9,665 nucleotides of DNA from Verrucomicrobiota bacterium (GCA_018969165.1 JAGWYX010000082.1:1-9665), one strand, 5' to 3'. Counted from the first letter of the stretch, positions 1 to 9,665 are shown. The notes: generated from the sequence alone by a model not told the origin. Numbers and translations are program-made.

Positions 1-1584
1 CCGATCACCCGAATAGCTCTTGACATAGATGCCTTCATCTGTTCGATCGAGTTTACTGTAGCGTCCGAGGAGCACGTTCATGGCGGTGCCAGCGTCGGAC
101 GAATACGAGAACGTGGCCTCGCCGTTCCGGTCAAGGATGCGGGCGATCTGCTCGCTGGTGACATCCTCACACGTGAGCGCCGGCTCCATCAGCTTGCTCT
201 TCAAGGCTTCAAGCTCCCTAAGTCCCTCCTCCAGCTCCGGTTTCAACAAGTCGTCATCTCCACCATTGGTCCTCGCAAGCCGCGCGTTGAGCCGTTTGAT
301 TTTGGCGTCAATAGCTGCCTTCTCCGCGAGCAAACGGGGGAGCTGCCTCTGCTTCCAGTCCTCGATCCACGCCGCCTCGAACTGGAAGAGAGTATCAGCA
401 ACCGGTTGCGAGGCTTCGGTCTTGCCGGTACCGCTGAGGGCCGATGCCAGGATAAACAGGTTGCCGCGCGTGACACGGTCCGGAAGACTACGGACAACCA
501 GTCTTTGGCCGACTGCTGCGCTCATCACCCCGAGTGCGGTGCAGCCGGCAAGCGCCTCGGGTGTTCGCGTCACTCGTGCCACCGCACGCACAATATCGGC
601 CATAACATGAGGTAGTACTTCCGTCGGGAACGAAGGCTTTTCGAGTGCTTGGTCGAGACACGTGACACTCGGGCCACTCGTGACACTCGGCTCAGGCGTG
701 ACACCTGTGCCAGTCGTGACACTCGCCGCGGCGACGCCCGCGTCCACCAGGAAGATTCGCAAGGCGTCGAACAGTTGATCGGCCGGGAACTTTACCACGG
801 GGGCAGGGTTGAGGTAGATCAAACGCTGCCTTCGGTCCAGGGGCCTGCCGTCGAGTTTGCGGTCCAAGCCTGGGGCACGCGCCAACCGCGAGGGGTTCGT
901 ATTATGCGGGTCGATGCCAAGTGGCTCCAGAAGAGCGAACAGGCGCGACACGAAGCGCTTGTAGGTATCCGCACCCCTTGCGCTGACCAACACCCAAGCC
1001 TGATAGGACCTCCGTCCCGACCAGACAATGGCCGATATTGGCAGCAACTCTATCAGCGCGCTCAGCAAGGGCAGTTGGAGGTCAACCGGGAGAACGTCAC
1101 TTTCAACCAGCACAAAGCGGTGGGCGGCGATGTGAAGGTCAGTTATGCCCTTCGCTTCAAGCAGCTTTTTGGCGGTCGCCTGATCGCCGCGCTGTTTCGC
1201 GGTCGCGATATCGTGTTCGATTTCAATCTGCGACTTCACCGGGTTCATTCTCATCCATCCGCCTGCGCCTTGGTTTAGCGTTCGGCTAATCGACGACCAT
1301 CGAGCGATCAGTTCATCGCGGACGAAGGTTTGACCGCGTCCAGTCGGTTTGCATTTGTTGCCGTCAAGCACGTATTCACCGACGAGGTTGATATGCTCCT
1401 TGGCAGCATACAGCTTCCGCATCAGGAGCCTGAGCTCCCCTTCGGGGTCCCCTGGCGGGACAGGCACGGCAGACTCCGCCGCGAGTTCCTCCTCCGTCTC
1501 CCGTAAAGTGGCGTGTTCGCGCCAATACGACAACACCTTGCTGACCGCGGCTGTCGACTGTTCCGTGTTCACGTCCGCTTTCAT
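1..1584 (-). CDS. AEP primase-like / DUF3987 ATPase replication protein (3' end beyond window)
   Basis: I translated this frame by hand from the ATG at 1584. It stays open for 528 codons to the left edge, so the C-terminus is missing. Domains in order: a charged N-terminal region (1-100); a primase-like region (about 100-250) with GAGGWMRMNP at 106-115, ESD at 161-163, SGRRSYQAW at 189-197 and NPSRLAR near 230; a Ser/Thr/Pro linker of hexapeptide repeats (about 285-311); and a DUF3987-type P-loop ATPase from about 320. The ATPase shows Walker A ASALSGTGKT (380-389), a charged, probably coiled-coil stretch (about 405-465) and the family-like SSDAG...GRYSKLDRTDE segment (495-516). Such proteins prime and unwind DNA for phages, plasmids and integrated elements in planctomycetes and verrucomicrobia. 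The ATG has AGGA 7 nt upstream and lies 26 nt after the PriCT gene, so the two are probably one transcript. Codon third positions look less GC-biased than in uvrA, which fits transfer. The family call is solid; helicase activity and element type are inferred. Confidence 0.88.
   Translation of the reverse strand, partial: MKADVNTEQSTAAVSKVLSYWREHATLRETEEELAAESAVPVPPGDPEGELRLLMRKLYAAKEHINLVGEYVLDGNKCKPTGRGQTFVRDELIARWSSISRTLNQGAGGWMRMNPVKSQIEIEHDIATAKQRGDQATAKKLLEAKGITDLHIAAHRFVLVESDVLPVDLQLPLLSALIELLPISAIVWSGRRSYQAWVLVSARGADTYKRFVSRLFALLEPLGIDPHNTNPSRLARAPGLDRKLDGRPLDRRQRLIYLNPAPVVKFPADQLFDALRIFLVDAGVAAASVTTGTGVTPEPSVTSGPSVTCLDQALEKPSFPTEVLPHVMADIVRAVARVTRTPEALAGCTALGVMSAAVGQRLVVRSLPDRVTRGNLFILASALSGTGKTEASQPVADTLFQFEAAWIEDWKQRQLPRLLAEKAAIDAKIKRLNARLARTNGGDDDLLKPELEEGLRELEALKSKLMEPALTCEDVTSEQIARILDRNGEATFSYSSDAGTAMNVLLGRYSKLDRTDEGIYVKSYSGDR
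661..732. repeat. Four 18-bp direct repeats inside the primase/DUF3987 gene
   Basis: Four consecutive 18-bp units begin at 661, 679, 697 and 715. The first is CGTGACACTCGGGCCACT. The core CGTGACAC is present in all four units; CGTGACACTCG is intact in units 1, 2 and 4, and unit 3 reads CGTGACACCTG. The period is a multiple of three, so in the minus-strand gene they encode a hexapeptide pattern (SVTTGT, GVTPEP, SVTSGP, SVTCLD; residues 288-311) linking the primase-like and ATPase regions. One more CGTGACAC lies apart at 469-476. The array may simply be a repetitive linker, or it may also serve as protein-binding iterons. Confidence 0.85.
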
Positions 1585-1610
1585 GTGCCAGTCCTGTGTT
1601 AGTGTTGCTG

Positions 1611-1952
1611 TTACCAGCCTCTCGTCCACCGGAAGGTGGGCGCCGACTTTCGCCCAAAGGACCGTGCCCGTCCGTGATTTCCTCCATGTTGGCGCGGTTC
1701 AGCCGCCAGCGCGTCAGTCAGCTTGTGGTCCAGCTCCTGGGGGGTCCACGGTGGGTCGCACTTAGAGTCCGAGTAGCGGCTCAACAGAGCTCGCGCCTCA
1801 CCTCCGGTCAACCCAAAGCCATGCGCAAGGCGACAGGCAACATAGTACGTCGTGTTGTGCCCTCGGTGCCCCGAGATCGCGCGCGGTGCCCAGTTGGTGA
1901 TCCACCATAGCGCCCGGTCGTAGGGTCGGCTCGTTCCGCTCGATCCGTTCAT
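1611..1952 (-). CDS. PriCT-like primase C-terminal helical domain protein
   Basis: This 113-aa protein consists mostly of one recognisable domain (about residues 12-84). It contains the pattern AISGHRGHNTTYYVACRL, then HGFGL, an EAR-LL-RY helix, and C-DPPWTP-EL-HKL. This matches the short 'SGxGGHN...ACxLxxGFxL...CxPPWSxxELxHK' domain found beside or within primase/DUF3987 proteins of planctomycetes and verrucomicrobia, related to the PriCT family that helps primases bind and initiate. The basic tail (86-113) is not conserved as far as I can tell. I chose the ATG at 1952 because GGAAG precedes it by 4 nt and the domain starts soon after. The frame is open back to a GTG at 2165, but those 71 extra residues are arginine-rich, resemble no protein, and have no ribosome binding site. 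The next gene starts 26 nt downstream in another frame. The domain call is good; the exact biochemical role is inferred. Confidence 0.75.
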   Translation of the reverse strand: MNGSSGTSRPYDRALWWITNWAPRAISGHRGHNTTYYVACRLAHGFGLTGGEARALLSRYSDSKCDPPWTPQELDHKLTDALAAEPRQHGGNHGRARSFGRKSAPTFRWTRGW

Positions 1953-3101
1953 ATTACTTCCGCCGACGAAGCCGGCAAAAAACTGCCGCGCGACCCTCGG
2001 TGCGGAAACCACCACAGGACTGGCGATCCCGAGAGTCGGCGGCAAAACCTGAACTGTCTCACGGTCCTGTTCGGCATTCCGCTGCCGCTGCGCCCCGCAT
2101 AAATGCGTGCGCACCCTAACTACCGCAGTCGCGCCGACAAAACGCCGGCGACCACGATTTCTCACTGGTCAAGAACGCAAAGTCCGAGGCGCGGAGATTG
2201 AGAAATTCGCAAGCGAGCGCGAAATCTCACGAATAAACCCCGGAAATCAATCTGAATCCTTTTGTAATCAGCAGCTTGTGAATATACAAAAATCCATCGG
2301 AAAAGTTTTTGATCGCGAAAATGGGCGGCGACCCGAGATTTCTGCGGATTTTCGGACCTTTCGGGAATGCGATCCGTTTTTGGCGAGTGAACTGCAAATG
2401 AGTCGAACCCACAGCGGCGCTAGCGTGGCCACAGCGCGGGGTGGCCTCGGCCTCGCGCATTACGCCTCGGGTCAGCCACGCACGCGGCCGGCCCGGATTT
2501 TTTGGCTTGGTGGGAAAAATGCGGCGAAAATCAGCTGGAAATTAATTTGCCGCAGGCCGATTTCCGCTTCGTGGTCGAGACGCCATTGGGCCGAGGATCG
2601 GGAACGCACCGGCTGCCGTGATTACGGGGCGCCAATCCTCAATTTTGCCGGGCAACTGTTTTTGCGATTAATTCGCGGGCATTTTGTCGGAAAATACCGA
2701 CTCCGCTGGCGTCAGGAGCCGGTGCATAAGCTAATTTGCACGCGCCATTTTTCTCGCAAAATCATAACTAATGTTTGAAAATACCGCGGACGTAGACATT
2801 GCCGCCCGCCCGTCAACGAGAATCGCCGCGAACCGCCCACGGCGCACACGCCTCAGCGCGCACCGATTTTTGGATGGCGGAAATTCTGGATTTGGGGATT
2901 ACTTTTTGGCGCGGTCGGGAAACAGGGCAGTTTTCCATGTTTTCGCCGTCAGGCCGGCCAAAGAGGCAACAATAATCGGCGGTCGGCCGCGCGCGGCGCA
3001 ATAATAAGTTTCCGCGGCGTCAAACAGGGACTCAATCCCAGCCTCCCTGCATGCATCGCCCGCCCCGAGTACCCGCTTTCGGGGACCAAACGAGCCCGGC
3101 T

Positions 3102-3120
3102 TTCGGTACAATTCGGTACA
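3102..3120. repeat. Short tandem direct repeat
   Basis: TTCGGTACA occurs twice (3102-3110 and 3112-3120) separated by one base, giving a period of 10, about one helical turn. On the minus strand it reads TGTACCGAAT followed by TGTACCGAAA. Two same-face copies could be a protein-binding site, but two copies of nine bases could also be chance. No function can be assigned. Confidence 0.4.
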
Positions 3121-3178
3121 CTTTTGGCCCCTCTTTTGGCTTGTTCCAAAATCCTCGTGCAGAACCGGTTCTTGACAA

Positions 3179-3214
3179 ACATTAAATATTAGTGTTGACT
3201 CGCAACAAGTTGCG
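3179..3214. promoter_or_regulatory. Two adjacent dyads, possible operator
   Basis: The 17-mer at 3179-3195 is an interrupted palindrome of the form ACA-n-TAA-nnn-TTA-n-TGT. Six bases downstream, 3201-3214 is the perfect inverted repeat CGCAAC-AA-GTTGCG. TTGAC also occurs twice 22 bp apart (3173 and 3195), flanking the AT-rich dyad. Paired symmetric sites in an AT-rich island of a GC-rich genome look like regulator-binding sites. No gene start follows closely on either strand: on the minus strand it lies just past the operon terminator, and on the plus strand it faces into the 3' end of the A-type carrier gene. The target is therefore unknown. The symmetry is seen directly; regulation is inferred. 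Confidence 0.35.
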
Positions 3215-3246
3215 CGGCTGGGGCACGTGGAAAAACGGCGAGAAAA

Positions 3247-3278
3247 CAAAAAAGCCGTTCCGCATCGCACGGAACGGC
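3247..3278 (-). terminator. Rho-independent terminator of the uvrA operon
   Basis: On the minus strand a perfect 9-bp stem GCCGTTCCG/CGGAACGGC (arms 3278-3270 and 3262-3254) encloses a 7-nt loop and is followed at once by TTTTTTG and further T residues. It begins 30 nt after the stop codon of the A-type carrier gene. This is a textbook intrinsic terminator closing the operon. Confidence 0.93.
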
Positions 3279-3308
3279 GTTTGTTAGCCCGCGCGGGCGA
3301 TTGCCAGC

Positions 3309-3659
3309 TCAGGCCTCGAAAGAACGACCGCAACCACACGACTGCCGGGCCTGTGGATTGGTGATCTTAAATCCGCCCCCGTTCAGGTCGTCGCTATAAT
3401 CCACCACCGCTCCCCGCAAATATTCGGCGCTGACCGCATCGACCAGCACCGCGACGCCGTGCGCCTCCGTCGTGAGATCGCGCTCGCGTTTCTCGTCGAA
3501 CACCATCCCGTACTTCATGCCGGAGCAACCGCCCGCCTCGACATAGAGCCGGAGGTGTTTGCCCGCATTCTCCGGCGCGCGCGCCAGCAATGCACGGATT
3601 TGTTCGGCCGCAGTCGCGGTAAGATTGACGACGGCGTCGGTGGATGCGGCACTGCTCAT
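3309..3659 (-). CDS. A-type iron-sulfur cluster carrier (IscA/ErpA/HesB family)
   Basis: This 116-aa protein has the full A-type carrier fold pattern. The three invariant cysteines are C45 in GGCSGMKYGM, and C108 and C110 in the C-terminal CGCGRSF motif; VDYSDDLNGGGFKITNP (85-102) precedes them. A-type proteins hold a [2Fe-2S] or [4Fe-4S] cluster between subunits and pass it from a scaffold to apoproteins in the cytoplasm. Length is normal for the family (about 105-120 aa). The SDDLNGGGFKI stretch resembles ErpA and IscA about equally, so I give no symbol. It is the last gene of the uvrA-TPR operon, 55 nt after the TPR stop, with an intrinsic terminator downstream. No isc or suf partner gene is visible. 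The ATG at 3659 lacks a nearby Shine-Dalgarno; an AGGAG lies about 28 nt upstream inside a predicted hairpin. Confidence 0.95.
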   Translation of the reverse strand: MSSAASTDAVVNLTATAAEQIRALLARAPENAGKHLRLYVEAGGCSGMKYGMVFDEKRERDLTTEAHGVAVLVDAVSAEYLRGAVVDYSDDLNGGGFKITNPQARQSCGCGRSFEA

Positions 3660-3660
3660 A

Positions 3661-3709
3661 GAGTTGACGACGCCAGAAATTAGCGCGCTCCTGGCGCGGT
3701 GTCAAACTC
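3661..3709 (-). promoter_or_regulatory. Nested hairpin in the leader of the A-type carrier gene
   Basis: The gap between the TPR stop and the carrier ATG is almost wholly symmetric. Outer arms are 3709-3701 (GAGTTTGAC on the minus strand) and 3668-3661 (GTCAACTC), eight pairs with one bulged T. Inner arms are 3696-3691 (CGCCAG) and 3676-3671 (CTGGCG), six perfect pairs. The 14-nt loop contains the palindrome AGCGCGCT. The fold ends one base before the ATG and partly includes the only purine-rich SD-like motif (AGGAG, 3692-3688). It has no T-run, so it is not a classic terminator. It may control translation or mRNA processing between the two genes; this is inferred from base pairing only. Confidence 0.5.
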
Positions 3710-3714
3710 AAGGG

Positions 3715-6366
3715 CTACTTTTTGTCCTGGTCCAGATGCGTTTGCAGCGCGGCGATTTTGCTTTCGGCGGCCCGGCGCAGGGGCGGCAGGTCCAGCAATC
3801 GGGCGTAAACTTTGGCGGCCAGGTCCCATTTTTCCTGGCGCTCGAGCAATCGCCCGGCCGCCAGGCCCGCCTGTCCCAGCCAGTAGGGATCGGCCTTTTC
3901 CCCATCCCGGAGGTTGGTGCCGTAGAGGACGTTCAGGTAATGATCCAAAGCCCGGCCCAGGAGCTGGGATTGCTCGGCCGCCGGCCGTCCCGGCGCCTGC
4001 TTTTCGGCGACCAGGCCGAGCCCGACCTCGGCTTGGCTGCGCGTGGCCACGTCGGCCAGCGAGGAGCGCATCGCCTCGGTGTAGAACTCGGCGGCGCGAT
4101 CGTAGTCGGATAGCTGGAGGTAACAATCGGCCTTGCGCCCCAGGGCCCGGGGCGCCAGGTGATTGGTCAGCGGGATTTTGGAGTAACTGCTGATCGCCTC
4201 CTTGTATTTCTCCGTGGCATGGGCCGCGTCCCGCGCCGGGGCCTCGACCGTGGTGTCACCGAGGTAGAAATAGGCCTCGGCGAGCAAGTCCGGCGGGGTA
4301 TGCAGGTCGTTGATCACACTCAGGAAATAGCGGCGGGCGTCCTCGAAGGCGCCGCGGGCAAAGGCGGTGCGGCCGGCCATTAGCAGGGCTTCGAAGGTCA
4401 GGTCCGACACGGGCCAGTTCGTGTTCTGGCTCAGCAACCGGTAGTTGAGTTCGGCGTTGGCGAAATCACCTTGATCGAAGTAATAATTGCCCACCAGGTA
4501 AAGGGCCAGCGGGTCGTTGGTGTTGGTGGGGAAACGGGTGACGAAATGAGTGAGCAGGTTGACCGCGTTGGATTGCCGGCCCGCCTCGTAAGTCAACCAG
4601 GCGCGGTCGAACTCGACCAGCGCCAAGGCCGGGTTGTTGGTGAAGCGGCCCACCCACGAGTCATATTGCTGGATCGCGCGCCCCAGGTCCCCCTCGCGCA
4701 CATAAGTGCGGGCGACCGCCAACTGCGCCTCGGGCGCCAACGGCGATTGCGGGTAGCGCTTCAGAAAATCGGCGAAGACCGCCCGGGCCTCGGCCGGCTT
4801 GCCCCGCCGGTTCAAGTCCTGTCCGACCAGTAACAGGCTGTCGTCACAGAAATAACTGTCCGGGTAACGTGCCAGGATTTGGGTCAGGGCATTGGTGGCC
4901 GCCGCCAGGTTGCCGGACCGGATCCCGGCGCGGGCCAGTTGGTAAAGGGCTTGCTCGAAGAACGTGGATGGCAGACTCGGGACCGCCCCGGTGTAATCGA
5001 GCACCTGCTGGTAATGGGTGACCGCCCCGCCAAAATCGCCGGACTGAAACTGGGCGTCGGCCCATTTGAACCGCGCCACGGCCTGGTCCTCCGACACCGG
5101 CAGGCGCTCCGCCGCCTCCTGGAAGGCTGGCGCGCTCTCCGCGAACCGGCCTTCCTCCCAAAGACACCAGCCCCGGTCCAACCAGGCCTTGCCCACCAGC
5201 GGACTTTGCGCGTAGTTCTTGATCACCTCGTCGAACTGGTCAAGGGCGTGCGCCAGCCAGTTCGTCGCGGCGGGCGGCGCCACCGACGCGGGCGCGTTCG
5301 TGCCCCGCAAGGCCGCGGCCGCTTTGAATTGCACCTCCCCGAGGGTCAACCGAATCAGGTCCAGGTTCGGGTCCTTGGGACGCTCGCGCACGAAGGTTTC
5401 CAGCCACTCGATGGCTTGCGTGCCCCGATCCTGGATCAGCGACAGCTCGATGATCTTGAGCAGCGCCTGCCGCTGCCGCTCGGGCGGCACGTCCGCGGCC
5501 AGATTATTCGTGTAGGTCCGGATCGCGGCGTCGGGTTGCCCGAGTTTCTGAAGGATGTCACCCTGCAACGCGACGGTCTGCTCCTGCAGGGTGCGGAGTC
5601 CGTTCGACACCGTCCAAGCCATCAGGTTGGTCGCGCCTTCAAAGGCCGGCTCGAGCTGGCGGTTGGCCAGTTGAAGCTGGATGGTCAGGTAATCCGCCTT
5701 CCAGCGCAATTCCGCGGGCAGGCGGGCGCGGTCGAGTCGCCGTAACCCCTCGGCGGCGCCGGCATTGTCCTTCTGCTCGAACATCACCTCGGCGGCGAGC
5801 AACTCGCCACGCCCGACAAATTCAGCGTGCGGCTGGGTGCGGGCCGACTGCTGAAACGCGCCATCGGGCTGCCGCAACCGCTCCAGGGCCTTGGCCGGGT
5901 CGCCGGCCTTGAACCAGGCGATCGCCTCCCCATAAGCCGCCCGCAACCGCAGCGGCGATTGCGGGAAGTCGCGGGCGACCCGCGCGTAAGCCACGGCGGC
6001 GGCAGCGGTCTGGCCGCGCTGAAGCTGCGCCTCCGCGATCCAGTACCAATATTGATCGGCCAGTTTGCCGGCCTGGGCGAGACGGCCGTTCAACAGGTCC
6101 ACCACCGCGTCGTATTTCCCGAGGTGAAACCGGGCCTGGGCCTGATAAAGCACCGCCTGCGCCAGTCGATCCGCGTTGGGGAATTGCCGGACGAAATCGC
6201 CCCACTCCCGCTCGGCCCGCGAGTAGAAGCCGTCGTTGAACGACCGCGCGGCGGCATCAAAGGCCCGGTTCTCAACCGGGCTGGCGGCCCGGACGCTCGC
6301 CGACCAGCAGCTCCCCAGCAGCACCACCAACGCCAGTCGGGCCCACCTGAAAGGCAACGCGCTCAT
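3715..6366 (-). CDS. Exported tetratricopeptide-repeat (TPR) protein, 883 aa
   Basis: The N-terminus is a classic export signal: basic n-region (R7, R10), hydrophobic core at 11-18, and a VRA-A site at about 27-28. A lipobox-like LGSC at 17-20 makes a lipoprotein conceivable, although Gly at -2 and Trp at +2 are not typical. The mature protein is almost entirely helical repeats of the TPR / YbgF-BamD type, each about 34-38 residues with motifs such as 'A...Y..A.......G....A...Y......P.SP'. Clear units lie near 36-65, 66-95, 104-138, 390-425, 429-460, 482-505, 510-545, 546-580, 621-650, 656-690, 694-730, 738-770 and 838-865. A linker rich in Ala/Pro/Thr (about 352-368) separates two repeat blocks. 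No enzymatic domain is visible, so it is probably a periplasmic or outer-membrane scaffold. The ATG lies 3 nt after the uvrA stop and has no Shine-Dalgarno, suggesting translational coupling to uvrA. The specific partner is unknown. Confidence 0.9.
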   Translation of the reverse strand: MSALPFRWARLALVVLLGSCWSASVRAASPVENRAFDAAARSFNDGFYSRAEREWGDFVRQFPNADRLAQAVLYQAQARFHLGKYDAVVDLLNGRLAQAGKLADQYWYWIAEAQLQRGQTAAAAVAYARVARDFPQSPLRLRAAYGEAIAWFKAGDPAKALERLRQPDGAFQQSARTQPHAEFVGRGELLAAEVMFEQKDNAGAAEGLRRLDRARLPAELRWKADYLTIQLQLANRQLEPAFEGATNLMAWTVSNGLRTLQEQTVALQGDILQKLGQPDAAIRTYTNNLAADVPPERQRQALLKIIELSLIQDRGTQAIEWLETFVRERPKDPNLDLIRLTLGEVQFKAAAALRGTNAPASVAPPAATNWLAHALDQFDEVIKNYAQSPLVGKAWLDRGWCLWEEGRFAESAPAFQEAAERLPVSEDQAVARFKWADAQFQSGDFGGAVTHYQQVLDYTGAVPSLPSTFFEQALYQLARAGIRSGNLAAATNALTQILARYPDSYFCDDSLLLVGQDLNRRGKPAEARAVFADFLKRYPQSPLAPEAQLAVARTYVREGDLGRAIQQYDSWVGRFTNNPALALVEFDRAWLTYEAGRQSNAVNLLTHFVTRFPTNTNDPLALYLVGNYYFDQGDFANAELNYRLLSQNTNWPVSDLTFEALLMAGRTAFARGAFEDARRYFLSVINDLHTPPDLLAEAYFYLGDTTVEAPARDAAHATEKYKEAISSYSKIPLTNHLAPRALGRKADCYLQLSDYDRAAEFYTEAMRSSLADVATRSQAEVGLGLVAEKQAPGRPAAEQSQLLGRALDHYLNVLYGTNLRDGEKADPYWLGQAGLAAGRLLERQEKWDLAAKVYARLLDLPPLRRAAESKIAALQTHLDQDKK

Positions 6367-6369
6367 GTG

Positions 6370-9318
<2,949 letters not shown>

Positions 9319-9665
9319 AGGACCGGAATTTCAAGCTATCCCAGCACCGTAGCCCAACCCGGCGGTCAAGAAAAGCAAGTTGTCGTTCTCTGCTGTCGCC
9401 GGGACAAGCGTCTGGATGCAAGGCGGATATGGAAAATTAACGGCGTTTTTACGGCCTTACAGCCGATTTTTGGCCCCATTTTTTCGATCTAAGCCGGCTC
9501 AGCCAGACGCGTAACACCGGTCTCCCCCGAGACCAAAGCCTATCCATCGATCATTTGCAACCGGACTCGGCTTGGAGAAACTGGCGGTGGTTTCCTTACA
9601 CGCCAAAATGAGGCCCAAAAACAAGCCCTAACCTAACTTCCTCCCCGATCTAGCAAAAATGGCCG
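9319..9665. other. Upstream region of uvrA, no gene seen
   Basis: No frame here resembles a protein, and no RNA gene is recognisable. The uvrA promoter should lie here on the minus strand. A TTGACC at 9369-9364 could be a -35 element, but no good -10 follows at normal spacing. AT-rich tracts occur at 9430-9490. No LexA-type operator of the E. coli (CTGTN8ACAG) or Bacillus (GAACN4GTTC) form was found. Confidence 0.5.
9519..9534. repeat. Perfect short inverted repeat
   Basis: GGTCTC-CCCC-GAGACC forms a 6-bp stem with a 4-nt loop. There is no T-run on either side, so it is not a clear terminator. It lies about 200 bp upstream of the uvrA start and could be a protein-binding dyad or chance. Confidence 0.4.

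Larger units (their letters stand above)
1953..3240. other. Long gap without a convincing gene; likely edge of the integrated element
   Basis: Nearly 1.3 kb separates the PriCT gene from the terminator of the uvrA operon. Open frames exist on both strands, but none has a ribosome binding site, a recognisable domain or protein-like composition. The stretch is patchy: AT-rich tracts (around 2220-2400, 2490-2560, 2640-2780 and 3170-3200) alternate with very GC-rich ones. Weak hairpins include GTCGG/CCGAC at 2686-2701 and CCCCGA/TCGGGG at 3063-3084. I found no tRNA, integrase, transposase, IS end or paired att sequence. The promoter for the two replication genes should lie here on the minus strand, probably within the last few hundred bases before 1952, but no clear -35/-10 pair stands out. 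Confidence 0.6.

Noticed and set aside
661..732. CRISPR array
   Set aside because: Units are only 18 bp, contiguous with no unique spacers, and in frame within a gene.
649..1278. Plus-strand frame of 209 codons with a DTR-rich repeated N-terminus
   Set aside because: It is the antisense of the primase/DUF3987 gene; the repeats are the 18-bp array read on the other strand.
1953..2165. N-terminal extension of the PriCT gene to a GTG at 2165
   Set aside because: The extra residues are arginine-rich and unlike the family; the ATG at 1952 has a GGAAG motif in place.
2107..2778. 223-codon plus-strand open frame in the gap
   Set aside because: It has a GTG start without a ribosome binding site, no domain or recognisable motif, and Arg/Trp-rich composition. 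It also overlaps the leader of the PriCT gene.
3063..3084. CCCCGA/TCGGGG hairpin as a terminator
   Set aside because: The 10-nt loop and lack of a T-run on either strand do not support termination.
9340..9370. sigma70-type promoter for uvrA from TTGACC at 9369
   Set aside because: No acceptable -10 hexamer lies 16-18 bp downstream, so it is not called as a feature.

Overview
The window looks like chromosomal DNA of a high-GC Gram-negative bacterium. A member of the Verrucomicrobiota, or the PVC group more broadly, fits best. That is inferred from three things: a primase/DUF3987 pair of the kind common in planctomycetes and verrucomicrobia, a large exported TPR protein rich in Ala, Pro and 'TN' turns, and a short (GGAATGC)n repeat inside uvrA. 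No rRNA gene is present to confirm it. All supported genes lie on the minus strand, so transcription reads from right to left.

Right and centre (9318 down to about 3242) is a compact housekeeping operon: uvrA (nucleotide excision repair), then, 3 nt later, an 883-aa exported tetratricopeptide-repeat protein, then, after a 55-nt structured gap, an A-type iron-sulfur carrier (IscA/ErpA family). A textbook rho-independent terminator closes it at 3278-3247. UvrA carries two oddities: the first CxxC of its first zinc module is missing, and an 18-residue insertion is encoded by a 54-bp segment that contains three tandem copies of a 7-bp unit.

The stretch from 3240 down to 1953 has no convincing gene. 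It is patchily AT-rich and holds two adjacent dyads (3179-3195 and 3201-3214), a short direct repeat (3102-3120) and several weak hairpins. It probably includes the junction between the core chromosome and a mobile element, but no att site or integrase can be identified.

Left (1952 down to 1) is a two-gene replication module of plasmid or phage type. A 113-aa PriCT-like (primase C-terminal helical) protein is followed 26 nt later by a large protein that runs off the left edge. The 528 visible residues of that protein contain an archaeo-eukaryotic-type primase-like region, a Ser/Thr/Pro-rich linker made of hexapeptide repeats, and the start of a DUF3987 P-loop ATPase domain with an intact Walker A. 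The linker DNA is four 18-bp direct repeats, reminiscent of iterons lying inside a replication gene. The usual histidine of the primase 'SGG+S-HAW' motif is glutamine here. The two proteins probably work together in priming and unwinding for an integrated element.
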